A DNA stretch of 62,316 nt from Gemmatimonadota bacterium (GTDB taxonomy: Bacteria > 4572-55 > J002). How positions within the stretch are numbered: position 1 is the stretch's first letter; each line of letters starts with the position of its first letter. Below the pieces are notes generated by a model. It did not search any database, had not been told where the DNA came from, and saw nothing but the letters and a program-made list of their open reading frames with translations. The position numbers and the translations under genes are program-made. The DNA lies in contig RFFQ01000075.1 in the NCBI GenBank assembly GCA_003697105.1, positions 1 to 62,316 of the forward strand, read 5' to 3'. Below are positions 8,532-18,338 of this stretch, piece by piece.

Positions 8532-10256
8532 TTACCATTGAAACGTCAAGCCGGCAGTGATTTGAGCCGTCGGTTCTTCATAATTTAACCAGTGCTGGTA
8601 GGTTTCATCAAGCAAATTTATCACATTCAGATGGGCTTCCAAATGGGGTATAATCTGTTTTTGTGCCTGCAAATTAACCAACCAGTAATCCCCCAGCGTC
8701 GTCTCCCCGGTAATATCCGCATATTGTTGACCGGCATACTGCGCACTCAGTTCCAAGTTATATTCATTTGGAATCGTCCAGCGCAATTTGCCGATCAACT
8801 CCAGTTGGGGATGGTACGGTACTTTGCTATCCCCAACCACCAATGCACCCCACTGTTTGCTATCCCGAAATCCAATGGTTTTGCTCTTGACGCCCATCCC
8901 CACGGTCAAGCGGGCGTTCATTTGGTAATCAACACCTCCGGTGAACTGGTGCTCCGTGACATCACCGTTGGCGGGTATCCATCGACCCGGACGGTCACCA
9001 TACCAAAACAGATAATCATCAATTTGAATGTAATGGTATCCCCAATTGAACCGAAATTTTGAGAGGACATAATCACCCCCGACGCGGTAGCTGAACTGCC
9101 GTTTTTGGGGTACAATTCGCGCTTCTGGACTAAGATACGGATTTTCGGCAACCATTTCCGCAAGTGTGCGATAGCTCAAGCCGGGGTCAACGGTCATAAA
9201 GATAGTCCCATCCCCCCACAGCCAATAGGGCTTTGCAATAAAACGCAAATAGGGAGAGAACATCGCCTTAGATGTTCCTTGAGGGTTCATCGTATAGCCA
9301 TCCAATTCAAAGCCAATTTCCAGCCCTAACTGGCTAATATAGTCATTGGGTTCAAATCCAAAATACGTCCGTCCTTGAACCGCATAAAACAGATAATCAA
9401 GGGTCTCTTCCTGTTGGGACGGTTCCAGCGAGATACCGCGCCATTCCCCTCCAAACGAAAATAGTCGCCCATTCCAGATTTTGTTCAAGCCTAAATTAAA
9501 ACGAAATTGATTTTCTGCAAGAGTGTCATCGGTGGTGGTATCCGGGTATGTATGGGATAACGTTGTGCGGGACGCTTGGGCTTCGGAGGTTAAATGAAGC
9601 GTAGTAAATGGAAAGATTTTCAGGAGTGCATCTACATTCAAATGATTGTACAGGGCGTCTGTTCCGGTGATGTCATGCCCCATCAGCCCATAACCGTGGT
9701 TATCCCATGCCCCTTTGAGCGTCACCTGCGAACCTTGCGGGAAAAGATAGATGAGACCACTTTCAATCCCTTGTTGGCGGCGGTCAGAGTTACCCCCTAC
9801 GCGGTCACTGGAGTAATGAACCGCTTCCCCAAAATAACGGAGATTGTTACGGCGGTCACCATAAAATAGATTCCCGGTGAGGGTATTGAGATTACCATAG
9901 CCAAACCCCAAACGAATCACGCGAGACCGCTCCGATCCGGATTGCACCAATAATTGATGTCCTTTATCTGAACGGAACATACCCGATACATCTTTTTGCC
10001 CGATCAAGGTGGGTGCTTGTGGCGAAAAGGTGTCTCCTACGTACTGACTTTCTTTTTTACTGGCGATCCGGACATGCGGGTCACCGTAAATCACCACATC
10101 CGACAAATCCAGTTCATTACCGGAGCTATCCGGCAATGTCACCGTTGGTAATATGGGAGGTAATTCTTTATCATCCTGAGCAGAGACAGAACAGAACGGT
10201 AGTATCACCAGACTGGTACAAATCCCGATCCACAACCATAACCATGTGTATTTCAT
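8532..10256 (-). CDS. Outer-membrane beta-barrel protein, TonB-receptor-like, plug not evident
   Basis: I place the start at the internal ATG 10256 because residues after it form a proper signal peptide (MKYTWLWLWIG to VSAQ). The longer frame begins with 28 residues that are not signal-like and overlap the promoter. After about 70 residues the protein is a run of amphipathic strands with aromatic ends. The C-terminus (NVINLLDETYQHW, ending in aromatic QW) matches TonB-dependent receptor barrels, yet I see no recognisable plug domain or TonB box. At about 574 residues it is short for a full receptor. It is first in the operon with pilT, the cyclase and pilB. A pilus- or adhesion-related role is inference only. 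Confidence 0.75.
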   Translation of the reverse strand: MKYTWLWLWIGICTSLVILPFCSVSAQDDKELPPILPTVTLPDSSGNELDLSDVVIYGDPHVRIASKKESQYVGDTFSPQAPTLIGQKDVSGMFRSDKGHQLLVQSGSERSRVIRLGFGYGNLNTLTGNLFYGDRRNNLRYFGEAVHYSSDRVGGNSDRRQQGIESGLIYLFPQGSQVTLKGAWDNHGYGLMGHDITGTDALYNHLNVDALLKIFPFTTLHLTSEAQASRTTLSHTYPDTTTDDTLAENQFRFNLGLNKIWNGRLFSFGGEWRGISLEPSQQEETLDYLFYAVQGRTYFGFEPNDYISQLGLEIGFELDGYTMNPQGTSKAMFSPYLRFIAKPYWLWGDGTIFMTVDPGLSYRTLAEMVAENPYLSPEARIVPQKRQFSYRVGGDYVLSKFRFNWGYHYIQIDDYLFWYGDRPGRWIPANGDVTEHQFTGGVDYQMNARLTVGMGVKSKTIGFRDSKQWGALVVGDSKVPYHPQLELIGKLRWTIPNEYNLELSAQYAGQQYADITGETTLGDYWLVNLQAQKQIIPHLEAHLNVINLLDETYQHWLNYEEPTAQITAGLTFQW

Positions 10257-10330
10257 GCGTAATAAACAGTGCCTTTCCTCTACAGAACACAGACATAAGT
10301 GACTGATTTCATAGTTATCTGATACATCAA

Positions 10331-10359
10331 AGATTATCATAATCCGCCCAGAATGTCAA
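10331..10359 (-). promoter_or_regulatory. Promoter of the barrel-pilT-GGDEF-pilB operon
   Basis: On the minus strand TTGACA (10359-10354) is followed after 15 or 17 bases by GATAAT or TAATCT. It lies about 75 bases upstream of the ATG at 10256. Confidence 0.5.
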
Positions 10360-10401
10360 TAAAAAGAATCTGGCAGGTCACCCACAGGAAACGGAAGGCA
10401 A

Positions 10402-10433
10402 ACAAAAAAGCGGCTTCTATAAAGAAGCCGCTT
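10402..10433 (-). terminator. Intrinsic terminator after tRNA-Ser(GCU)
   Basis: An 11-bp perfect stem (AAGCGGCTTCT with its complement) and 4-base loop, followed on the minus strand by a run of T. It lies 9 bases past the CCA of the tRNA and would insulate the pil operon from tRNA transcription. Confidence 0.85.
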
Positions 10434-10439
10434 GGACGT

Positions 10440-10533
<94 letters not shown>

Positions 10534-10558
10534 TATTCCTATAAAGTTTCTATCGTTT

Positions 10559-10648
10559 TGGCGGTGGGAGTAGGATTCGAACCTACGGTCGGCTCTCACC
10601 GACAACGGTTTTCAAGACCGCCGCAATAAACCACTCTGCCATCCCACC
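10559..10648 (-). tRNA. tRNA-Ser (anticodon UGA)
   Basis: A 90-base class II tRNA on the minus strand. GGTGGGA pairs with TCCCACC, CCA is encoded, and the anticodon loop CTTGAAA holds TGA, which reads UCN serine codons. It has a long variable arm. The second serine tRNA follows 25 bases downstream, so the two are one transcript. Confidence 0.95.
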
Positions 10649-10678
10649 AAATTGGGTATGAACGGGTCTGGATTGGGC

Positions 10679-10707
10679 AATATAGCCCCTGAAGTGAATC
10701 TAGTCAA
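10679..10707 (-). promoter_or_regulatory. Promoter of the two tRNA-Ser genes
   Basis: TTGACT (10707-10702), a 17-base spacer and TATATT (10684-10679) on the minus strand, about 30 bases before the first mature tRNA base. Confidence 0.65.
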
Positions 10708-10760
10708 CAAAAAAATGGAACGGAGTTGACGGCGTATCCCGGCCCAAACGATAGAGAACA

Positions 10761-13313
10761 TTACCGGATCAGGATCATTTTTCGGGTCTGGTAGAAGTCA
10801 CCGGTATGCAACTGGTACACATACATTCCACTTTGTACTGCCTGACCCGCTTGATCCGTACCATCCCAAGGGATGGTGTACGATCCGGAGCTTTGCAACG
10901 GCTGGTACCACTGCCGGATCAACCGCCCCGCCAGATCATAAATGGATAACGTCACGTTTGCCACTCGGGGTAAATCGTACCGGATCGTCGTGTTTGGATT
11001 AAACGGATTGGGCACATTTTGATATAGCTCAAATTGCGACGGGGTCGTAACGGTGGTAAGCTGGGGTTCCACATCCACATACAACTCGCTACCATAAATC
11101 GCAAAATTATCAATGAACCATCCCCATAGCATCCGATTTGTACTAGAGAAGCGAAAGCGGATCATAATGCGCTGAAATGCATAGGGTAGCAGGTCAAAAT
11201 AATCCCGCCGCCAACCGTTACTATCGCCGGTAAATCCGGGACGACCGCCAAGCGCCACCACGGATGCATCCGGATACCCCCCTACCGGATGAAGGATCGT
11301 CCATGTTTCGCCATTATCTACCGAAATTTGCACGTTACCGCCATCCCACCCTTCCACGGTGCTGTACCAGTGGTAAAAAGCAATCCCAAAACGTCCGCTA
11401 CCATCCGAAGTCATATTGTATTCAGGGGTGTAGAGGTAGGAATTCCGGTTTGGATCGTAACGATCATCCAGATCAATACCCCAGCACATGGAACCGGAAT
11501 AGGCGTGAGTGGGACCACCCGAGGGTAACGGTACTCCCCATTCCCATTCTGAACGGGTTTCGGTACCAAAATCACCGTCATCGGCTTCAAAATCAAAGAC
11601 CGGAACCACCCAGTATTCCACGTAGAGCGTTTCACCGGCAGTAATTGTCACCGTATCTTGCACCGAATCAAAACCGGAAGCAAACGCTTCTAACAGATAT
11701 TCCCCCGCAACCATATGTTCGACCTCAAAATAGCCGATTTCAGCATAGAGGGTATCCGGCGTCATTTCGGGATGGTGGAGCACAACCGTCACCGCCTCGA
11801 TAAAGGGAAAGTCACCACCCGCAACATTGAATACCCACCCTTCAAGGGACCCTCGCCCCAGCGGGCGTAAGGGGAGGTCAACGGGTGTAGGCACATCTTC
11901 ATGGATAGTCACGGTGAAGGTGGTATCCGCATAGCCAAAAGCGGAAACGGTTACGGTGTAATCCCCCGGGGAGAGCAACCGGTCATAGCGTCCAAATTGG
12001 GCATCGGTTACGCGGGGGGCAAACGTTTCCGGGAGTTCAATCTCTGCCACCTCAACTTCGGCGACGACCGGATCACCGGTTTCGGCGTCCGTGACATGCA
12101 ATTCCAGTTTCGACCGTAACGCCCGATCCATAAAATAAGTGGTGATCGGAAAACTCTCATCAATCCAACTTTGAATTTCGGAACCCGGCGGGATAAACTG
12201 GTTACACATCTCTACCGTATAGGAGAGCGTCCCCAGTTGGGAATACGCCCAATCCGTAAGATCACCATGTGTCGGATAAAGTTCGTACCCTTGCTGGGGT
12301 TGGTACCCGTTAATCGCCGCCATCGCGTAAGCCAGTTCGGTTAAAACATCTTCATCCGGAGCCGGATATTGCACCGAACTATACGGGTAGAGAATTAATT
12401 CCCCATGAGTATGAAATGTAATCAGTGAAACGGGACGTTGTTCAAGGCACAAATCCCGAATCGCCTGATTTTCCGGCTCAGAGAACGGCGCTTCCCCATG
12501 ATAGACCGGGTCGGCGGGGTCGGTTTCGCCATTTTCCCAACTATAACTATAATTCCGGTTGGGGTCCACCCCATCATAATCATCAATATATTCATTGTTA
12601 TTATTGTCATGGACATTTTTACGCCACCAGACATCAAAATCCGTCACCACCAAATGATGCCCATCGGGATTTAAGATAGGTATGAGCCAAATTTCGCTGT
12701 TATCCACGTATCGTTGAACCGCTTCGTTTTCGGCATACTCATCGGCAAGATACGTCAGGATTTCCATCACCATATTGACGGTGATCGGCTCTCGGGCATG
12801 ATGTAACCCACAAAACAGGACGGCGGGCTCATCTTCCTCGACTTCCACATTGTCAGAAATTTTTACCGCCCAAATATCATGAGGTAGATAATCGTTATCA
12901 TTCGGTCGATTGACCTTCGCCCACGAATCCCCAATATCATAAACCTTGAAAATATCGGGATAGAGGTTTTCGTAAAGTTGGATGGTCTCGACCACTTCGT
13001 CATAGCTGTCGTACTCGGAATCAATGGTAATATCACCCAAAGAGTCAATCAACACGGAATAGGAATACCCGGCACGAGTCAAAGCGGCGGCTTGCTCCGG
13101 TGTTACGATCACTTCCATGTATTCATTGGGACGGAGGGCACCATCTCCGGCTAAATCCAAATTGAAATCCCACAATCGCTGGTATTGTTCCGGGTCGGTG
13201 GTTTCAATTTTGATCAGCATGTGTTCCGGTTCGCTCGCCCAGAGTGTTACCGGATGCAACCCCCCACAGCACAGCATCAAAATTAAGAACATAAATGATA
13301 AATTCATACGCAT
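10761..13313 (-). CDS. Secreted M14 zinc carboxypeptidase with type IX sorting domain
   Basis: A secreted metallocarboxypeptidase of the carboxypeptidase T/A family. The ATG follows GGAGG by 7 bases. After a signal peptide (to WAS) and an N-terminal pro-region, the M14 domain spans about 100-400. It shows the zinc motif GLHHARE near 168-172, a second zinc histidine in FHTHGE, and the catalytic glutamate in SYTVEMC. Two carboxypeptidase-regulatory-like domains follow, then an immune-inhibitor-A/MAM-like domain (about 590-745). A FlgD-like sorting domain with NVPNPFNP and a basic C-terminus MILIR ends the protein. Together with the two subtilisins and the metalloprotease it forms a set of exported peptidases. 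Confidence 0.93.
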   Translation of the reverse strand: MRMNLSFMFLILMLCCGGLHPVTLWASEPEHMLIKIETTDPEQYQRLWDFNLDLAGDGALRPNEYMEVIVTPEQAAALTRAGYSYSVLIDSLGDITIDSEYDSYDEVVETIQLYENLYPDIFKVYDIGDSWAKVNRPNDNDYLPHDIWAVKISDNVEVEEDEPAVLFCGLHHAREPITVNMVMEILTYLADEYAENEAVQRYVDNSEIWLIPILNPDGHHLVVTDFDVWWRKNVHDNNNNEYIDDYDGVDPNRNYSYSWENGETDPADPVYHGEAPFSEPENQAIRDLCLEQRPVSLITFHTHGELILYPYSSVQYPAPDEDVLTELAYAMAAINGYQPQQGYELYPTHGDLTDWAYSQLGTLSYTVEMCNQFIPPGSEIQSWIDESFPITTYFMDRALRSKLELHVTDAETGDPVVAEVEVAEIELPETFAPRVTDAQFGRYDRLLSPGDYTVTVSAFGYADTTFTVTIHEDVPTPVDLPLRPLGRGSLEGWVFNVAGGDFPFIEAVTVVLHHPEMTPDTLYAEIGYFEVEHMVAGEYLLEAFASGFDSVQDTVTITAGETLYVEYWVVPVFDFEADDGDFGTETRSEWEWGVPLPSGGPTHAYSGSMCWGIDLDDRYDPNRNSYLYTPEYNMTSDGSGRFGIAFYHWYSTVEGWDGGNVQISVDNGETWTILHPVGGYPDASVVALGGRPGFTGDSNGWRRDYFDLLPYAFQRIMIRFRFSSTNRMLWGWFIDNFAIYGSELYVDVEPQLTTVTTPSQFELYQNVPNPFNPNTTIRYDLPRVANVTLSIYDLAGRLIRQWYQPLQSSGSYTIPWDGTDQAGQAVQSGMYVYQLHTGDFYQTRKMILIR

Positions 13314-13471
13314 GAGTTACCTCCTGCCATATTAACAATAAGATAAAAGGAAGACGATACTACCAAACCGCATGGGGAAAATCGGCGGCGAAAATAATGC
13401 CGATGACCACAAGTAGGAAAGAGAAATGGGAGAAAACTAAATAGAGGCGTGGGGAATCTTGAAGCACGTAT

Positions 13472-13499
13472 AAAATAGTGATTCTACGAAAAAACGCAA
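13472..13499 (-). promoter_or_regulatory. Possible promoter of the M14 carboxypeptidase gene
   Basis: Minus-strand TTGCGT (13499-13494), 16 bases, then TATTTT (13477-13472), about 160 bases before the ATG. The matches are partial. Nothing else is evident in the gap 13314-13507. Confidence 0.3.
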
Positions 13500-13507
13500 G
13501 ACTAAAC

Positions 13508-13542
13508 AAAAACTCCCGACAAGGCACGTGCCGGGAGTTTTT
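13508..13542 (-). terminator. Intrinsic terminator after the 13570 gene
   Basis: An inverted repeat AAAAACTCCCG ... CGGGAGTTTTT with T-rich sequence on the minus-strand 3' side, 28 bases past the stop codon of the upstream gene. Confidence 0.8.
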
Positions 13543-13569
13543 CAACCCATTAAAATTCAAATGTTTTGA

Positions 13570-14874
13570 TTATCTGAGTAAGACCATTTGACGGCTCCAT
13601 TGTCCTTGAGGGGTCGTCAAAATATACATGTAGGTGCCACTGGGAACCGCTTGACCGAATTGATCCGTACCCTGCCAATCCAAAGTATAAGTACCGGGGG
13701 CTAACCGTTGGTGAACAAGGTCGGTCAGGTGTTCGCCTTTGATGGTATAGATTGAAAGCGTTACCGGACTCGCCACCGGTAAATCGAATGAGATCGTCGT
13801 ATTCGGGTTGAACGGATTGGGGAAGTTCTGTGCCAAATGTACGTGTGGAGGAATATTGATGGATGCTACCGTGGGTTCAACATTTACATATTCTGTAATC
13901 AGAACCGGATTGGATGGCTCACTTTCCCCTAAGGTGTAGCGAGCAACCACAGTATATTCCCGATCCATAATTTCCATAACCCGGTGCGTATATTCAGTTT
14001 GACCGGCATCCACCCTATCCAACAAATAAGGTTCTGCGCCATTTTCACTCAAATATATGTGGTATTCAACTAAGGTATCCGTTGTGGCGGGTTGGGTCCA
14101 TTCCAAATCGATTTCGTAAATGGGTCCATTTTTGATGGTCAACCGTGCCCTTAAACTTTGGGGTGCCGGCAGGAAATCCCGTACCTGAAAGAACTCTAAA
14201 ATTTCCCCCATGAGTGCTCGCATTGGCGTTTCTTCTTCAGAGGTATTCTGAAAGCCTCCTAGTTCCACACTCAATCCCACCGTCCGGAAATAGTAATCCG
14301 AGCTTATTTTGGCAATTCCCACGGTAAAACGAGGCTCTTCATTCTCAAGAATCGTAAACCCTTCATTTCTGGGATAAAGTTGGTCGATATATTGATTCTC
14401 GCCCTCATACGAGAAGGTCATGCCCGCGGTAAAGGTGTTCTCAATACCTAGAACTCGGTCGATAATTGCCTCCGAATCCCCATCATTCATGGCCCCAATC
14501 CCAAACAAATCCCGTAAGGAAGCCCATTGCGGGTCATAAAACCAAATATCACCACCTTCTAAAAAGATACAGCCCCCTTCCATCAGGTACTGGGCTAATC
14601 GGGTGGATTCTGTAAATGAGAGAACATGATTATAGGGAAATACCCCTAAGGAGACAAAAATAGCGCGGTATTGGCGGAGGTCTTCGTTGGTTGGCAAATC
14701 ACCTGTGCTATATTGATGGTTGACTTGCCATTCTTCACATGTGGATGCCCAAGCAGGACCCGTCAGGGGGGTTGGATCCGGGTCCCAAATGTACACTTCG
14801 GTAATCGCCCAGCTTGTGGACACATTCAAGCTAATCGCGAGTAAAACTGAACACAAAAACAAAGAACGTTTCAT
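13570..14874 (-). CDS. Secreted GATase-like/Fn3 protein with type IX sorting domain
   Basis: An exported protein of 434 residues with no recognisable enzyme active site. A GTG at 14883 is possible, but the ATG at 14874 has AAGG 8 bases upstream and starts the signal peptide (MKRSLFLCS to SWA) directly. Residues about 22-230 resemble the penultimate domain of the 1567 subtilisin. Shared features are the opening IWDPDP/IWEPDG, RAIFVSLG/RAIFVCLG, the EGG...FLEGGDIW/YLEGGDCW core and DLFGI/SLFGI. A fibronectin III-like domain follows (about 235-330), then the FlgD-like tail with NFPNPFNPNTT. It is probably a substrate-binding or surface relative of the protease domain, without a protease. Confidence 0.85.
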   Translation of the reverse strand: MKRSLFLCSVLLAISLNVSTSWAITEVYIWDPDPTPLTGPAWASTCEEWQVNHQYSTGDLPTNEDLRQYRAIFVSLGVFPYNHVLSFTESTRLAQYLMEGGCIFLEGGDIWFYDPQWASLRDLFGIGAMNDGDSEAIIDRVLGIENTFTAGMTFSYEGENQYIDQLYPRNEGFTILENEEPRFTVGIAKISSDYYFRTVGLSVELGGFQNTSEEETPMRALMGEILEFFQVRDFLPAPQSLRARLTIKNGPIYEIDLEWTQPATTDTLVEYHIYLSENGAEPYLLDRVDAGQTEYTHRVMEIMDREYTVVARYTLGESEPSNPVLITEYVNVEPTVASINIPPHVHLAQNFPNPFNPNTTISFDLPVASPVTLSIYTIKGEHLTDLVHQRLAPGTYTLDWQGTDQFGQAVPSGTYMYILTTPQGQWSRQMVLLR

Positions 14875-14940
14875 CTCCCTCACCTTTCTTCCAGCTAGCA
14901 GGATGAGTATAGGTAGCCCTTTTTCTACCTAGTTGGATAA

Positions 14941-14970
14941 ATAATAGAACATGCGTTCCCTGTTTGTCAA
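14941..14970 (-). promoter_or_regulatory. Promoter of the 13570 gene
   Basis: Minus-strand TTGACA (14970-14965), an 18-base spacer and TATTAT (14946-14941), five of six matches. It lies about 65 bases upstream of the ATG. Confidence 0.65.
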
Positions 14971-15085
14971 CGTAAAAATGGAAAATGTCATAAAAAAAGT
15001 GACAGTTCCGCCGGTGCGAATAGGTACAGCGCGTGTTGAAGCGCATTGCACCCGTATTCACCAATAAGGTGCATCATTTTTCTGC

Positions 15086-15114
15086 TTGACACATGCGGGG
15101 TTTTCGCATAGTTT
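15086..15114 (+). promoter_or_regulatory. Possible promoter upstream of ppdK
   Basis: TTGACA (15086-15091), a 17-base spacer and a weak -10 TAGTTT (15109-15114). It would transcribe the small frame at 15169 and ppdK. The rest of the gap 14971-15168 shows nothing definite. Confidence 0.4.
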
Positions 15115-15168
15115 CACAGCCGATAAAAAGAGGTTTTAACCTTTTAACAGGAGTGTGTTACTATCATC

Positions 15169-15381
15169 ATGCGCATCTTTTTTTTAATAGTACGAGTACT
15201 CTTTCGGGCATTACGTATCCAATCGGTACGCTACCTTCGAGAACACGTGGTTCAACCTGTAAAATCAGCCATTACGAGACCATCCGTGGATCAAGGGTAT
15301 CCACCCGTGAATCCCAAACTTGCCGAAGATGCGGATTATGAAATTGTAAACACACCCGGAAAAGAGTCAGGTCACATCTGA
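15169..15381 (+). CDS. Possible small membrane protein (DUF4834-like)
   Basis: A 70-residue frame. A hydrophobic start (MRIFFLIVRVLFRALRI), a basic and proline-rich middle, and an acidic end with LAEDADYEIV resemble the small single-pass DUF4834 type known from FCB bacteria: one N-terminal helix and a short acidic tail. AGGAG lies 14 bases before the ATG, farther than ideal. It sits between the putative promoter and ppdK, on the same strand. It may equally be untranslated leader; the call rests on the resemblance alone. Confidence 0.35.
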   Translation: MRIFFLIVRVLFRALRIQSVRYLREHVVQPVKSAITRPSVDQGYPPVNPKLAEDADYEIVNTPGKESGHI

Positions 15382-15425
15382 TCCATTTTTTGTATTAATA
15401 ACTTTATCAATTTATGGAGGTTGTT

Positions 15426-18140
15426 ATGAGTCATAAGTGGGTTTATTTCTTCGGAAAAGGAAAATCCGAAGGAAATGCACAAATGGTCAATCTGCTCGGT
15501 GGCAAAGGTGCCAATCTGGCAGAAATGACAAACTTAGGCGTCCCCGTCCCGCCGGGTTTCACCATCACGACGGAGGTTTGTACAGAATTCTACAAAAATA
15601 ACCGGCAATATCCGGCAGATTTAGCCCCTCAGGTGGAAGAAAATCTGAAAAAACTAGAAGACGCCATGGGTAAAACGTTCGGCGACCCCTCAAATCCGTT
15701 GTTGGTTTCCGTGCGTTCTGGGGCACGCAAATCCATGCCGGGGATGATGGACACCGTCTTAAACTTAGGTCTAAATGATGAAACCACCGACGGCATGGCA
15801 AAACTCACCGGGAATCCACGATTTGCTTACGATAGCTATCGCCGGTTTGTCCAAATGTACGGCGATGTGGTGCTCGGTTTACAACCGGAAAATAAGGATG
15901 AAATCGACCCGTTTGAAGCCATCATCGAAAAGAAAAAAGAAGCACGCGGCATTCAACTCGATACCGAATTAACCACAGATGATTTGAAAGAGTTGGTTGC
16001 CGAATTTAAAGCCGCGATTAAAGAGCGCACCGGTCATGACTTCCCCACCGACCCCATGGAGCAACTGTGGGGCGCTATCGGAGCGGTGTTTGGTTCGTGG
16101 AACAATGAACGGGCGATTCAATACCGGAAGATGAACGGTTTCTCCGATGATTGGGGGACAGCGGTCAACGTCCAAGCGATGGTGTTTGGCAATATGGGCG
16201 ATGATTGCGCTACCGGCGTGGCGTTCACCCGAGACCCCGCCACCGGTGAAAAGCATTTTTACGGGGAATTCCTCGTCAATGCCCAGGGTGAAGACGTGGT
16301 TGCCGGAATCCGTACCCCGCAACCCATCGCCCAGATGGCAGAGATGATGCCCGAAATTTACCAGCAATTGGATGACATCCGGGACCGGCTGGAAAAACAC
16401 TACCGCGATATGCAAGACGTGGAATTCACGGTGGAAAAAGGGAAGTTATGGATGCTCCAAACCCGTGTTGGAAAGCGCACCGGTTTCGCCGCCTTCCGGA
16501 TCGCCGTCGATCTGGTGGAAGAAGGGATGATTACCAAAGAAGAAGCCCTGATGCGAGTAGAACCTGACCAACTGAATCAGTTGTTGCAACCGGTGTTCGA
16601 TTTCGACAGCAAGCGTCTGGCTGAAACAGAAGGGCACTTAATCGCCAAGGGGCTACCCGCCGGTCCAGGAGCGGCGTCTGGTAAGATTTATTTCAATGCG
16701 GAAGACGCCGAAGAAGCCGCTCTCAAACGGAATGAAGCTGTCATTCTCGTCCGTCTGGAGACCTCCCCGGAAGATATTCGGGGCATGGCGGCTGCAAAGG
16801 GTATTCTGACCGCACGCGGCGGAATGACCAGCCACGCGGCATTGGTAGGGCGTCAGATGGGCAAGGTCTGTGTGGTCGGTTGCGGCGCCCTGAACATTGA
16901 TTACACCAAACGGCAATTCTCTGTCGGAGATGTCGTGTGTAAAGAAGGCGATTATGTCTCCATTGATGGATTCACCGGAGAAGTGTTTGCGGGGCAAATC
17001 CAAACCAAGGATTCGGAAGTGATCGAAGTGCTGATCCAGAAGAGCCTGAAACCGGAAGATGCGCCGGTTTATCACACCTACGAAAAGATGATGCAATGGG
17101 CAGACGAAGTCCGCAAGTTGGGGGTGCGTACCAATGCCGATCAGCCCGATCAGTGTGAAAATGCAATTGCCTTCGGTGCGGAAGGTATCGGATTAACCCG
17201 TACGGAACACATGTTCTTTGAAGGAGATCGGATTACCGCCGTCCGGGAAATGATCGTCGCGGAAGATGAAGCCGGTCGCCGTAAAGCCTTGAATAAACTT
17301 CTCCCCATGCAAAAAGGTGACTTCAAAGGCATCTTCAAAGTAATGACCGGCAAGCCGTGCACCATCCGGTTGCTAGACCCACCCTTGCATGAGTTCCTGC
17401 CTCATAATGAAGCGGAGATCAAGGAGCTTGCTGCCACACTAGGTGTTGATTTTGAACATCTGAACGCCATCATTACCAGTCTGGAGGAATCCAACCCAAT
17501 GCTGGGTCACCGCGGTTGCCGTCTGGGCAATACCTATCCCGAAATCACGGAAATGCAAGTCCGTGCCATCATGGAAGCCGCTTGTGAAGTGAAAAAGGAA
17601 GGTTTTGATCCCCATCCAGAAATCATGGTACCGTTGATCAGCAGTAAAGAAGAATTAGCCATGCAGCGTCAAATCGCCCAAAAGGTGATTGATGAGGTCT
17701 TGGCAGAAAACGACATGGAAGTACCCTACCTGATCGGGACGATGATCGAAATTCCGCGCGCCGCGCTCACTGCGGATGAAGTCGCGGAAGTCGCGGATTT
17801 CTTCAGCTTTGGCACCAATGACTTGACCCAAACCGGTTTTGGTATTAGCCGCGACGATTCCAATAAATTCATGCCCCATTACCTTGAAAAAGGCTTGTTC
17901 GAGCATGATCCATTTCAGAAACTCGATCAAAAAGGGATTGGCAAATTGGTCGCGTGGGCAACGGAAAACGGCCGTAAAACCCGCCCGGATTTGAAGGTTG
18001 GAATTTGCGGTGAACATGGCGGTGAACCCAGTTCTGTGGAATTTTGCCACCGCATCGGCTTGAATTATGTCAGTTGTAGCCCGTTCCGGGTACCCATTGC
18101 GCGTTTGGCAGCGGCTCAAGCGGCACTGCGCGATAATTAA
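15426..18140 (+). CDS. ppdK: Pyruvate, phosphate dikinase
   Basis: Interconverts pyruvate, ATP and phosphate with phosphoenolpyruvate, AMP and pyrophosphate in the cytoplasm, serving glycolysis or gluconeogenesis. I start it at ATG 15426 because the in-frame ATG at 15414 precedes and overlaps the GGAGG ribosome site. The N-terminal ATP-grasp domain begins with [10 protein letters not shown]. The phosphohistidine swivel domain has [15 protein letters not shown] with the catalytic His. The C-terminal barrel carries GTNDLTQ and the CGEHGGEP motif, and ends with [16 protein letters not shown] containing the catalytic Cys. At 904 residues it is near full family length. A strong terminator follows. 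Confidence 0.97.
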   Translation: MSHKWVYFFGKGKSEGNAQMVNLLGGKGANLAEMTNLGVPVPPGFTITTEVCTEFYKNNRQYPADLAPQVEENLKKLEDAMGKTFGDPSNPLLVSVRSGARKSMPGMMDTVLNLGLNDETTDGMAKLTGNPRFAYDSYRRFVQMYGDVVLGLQPENKDEIDPFEAIIEKKKEARGIQLDTELTTDDLKELVAEFKAAIKERTGHDFPTDPMEQLWGAIGAVFGSWNNERAIQYRKMNGFSDDWGTAVNVQAMVFGNMGDDCATGVAFTRDPATGEKHFYGEFLVNAQGEDVVAGIRTPQPIAQMAEMMPEIYQQLDDIRDRLEKHYRDMQDVEFTVEKGKLWMLQTRVGKRTGFAAFRIAVDLVEEGMITKEEALMRVEPDQLNQLLQPVFDFDSKRLAETEGHLIAKGLPAGPGAASGKIYFNAEDAEEAALKRNEAVILVRLETSPEDIRGMAAAKGILTARGGMTSHAALVGRQMGKVCVVGCGALNIDYTKRQFSVGDVVCKEGDYVSIDGFTGEVFAGQIQTKDSEVIEVLIQKSLKPEDAPVYHTYEKMMQWADEVRKLGVRTNADQPDQCENAIAFGAEGIGLTRTEHMFFEGDRITAVREMIVAEDEAGRRKALNKLLPMQKGDFKGIFKVMTGKPCTIRLLDPPLHEFLPHNEAEIKELAATLGVDFEHLNAIITSLEESNPMLGHRGCRLGNTYPEITEMQVRAIMEAACEVKKEGFDPHPEIMVPLISSKEELAMQRQIAQKVIDEVLAENDMEVPYLIGTMIEIPRAALTADEVAEVADFFSFGTNDLTQTGFGISRDDSNKFMPHYLEKGLFEHDPFQKLDQKGIGKLVAWATENGRKTRPDLKVGICGEHGGEPSSVEFCHRIGLNYVSCSPFRVPIARLAAAQAALRDN

Positions 18141-18167
18141 CCACGTGTGTTTAATCCTGTAAGAAAC

Positions 18168-18204
18168 AAAAAACCCTGCTGGATGGCGTCTAGCAGGGTT
18201 TTTT
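18168..18204 (+). terminator. Intrinsic terminator after ppdK
   Basis: An AAAACCCTGCT / AGCAGGGTTTTTT stem with an 11-base loop, 28 bases after the ppdK stop and followed by T residues. Confidence 0.85.
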
Positions 18205-18255
18205 ATGGGCGGTGTGCCTAAAAAATTTCGATAGCGATGTCCACTGTTTTTGCCC

Positions 18256-18283
18256 TTGACAAACGGTGGTTCAGGTCTAAATT
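18256..18283 (+). promoter_or_regulatory. Promoter of the metalloprotease gene
   Basis: TTGACA (18256-18261), a 16-base spacer and TAAATT (18278-18283), about 55 bases before the ATG at 18339. This supports the shorter start of that gene. Confidence 0.5.
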
Positions 18284-18338
18284 GAGAAGCACTTCGCCAT
18301 CCATCTCATTTTTACATTCTGTTTGTCAGGAGTTTTGC

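Noticed and set aside
13360-13560. A 66-codon minus-strand frame with a hydrophobic stretch between two exported-protein genes
   Set aside because: It contains the intrinsic terminator and the candidate promoter of the M14 gene and has no ribosome site.
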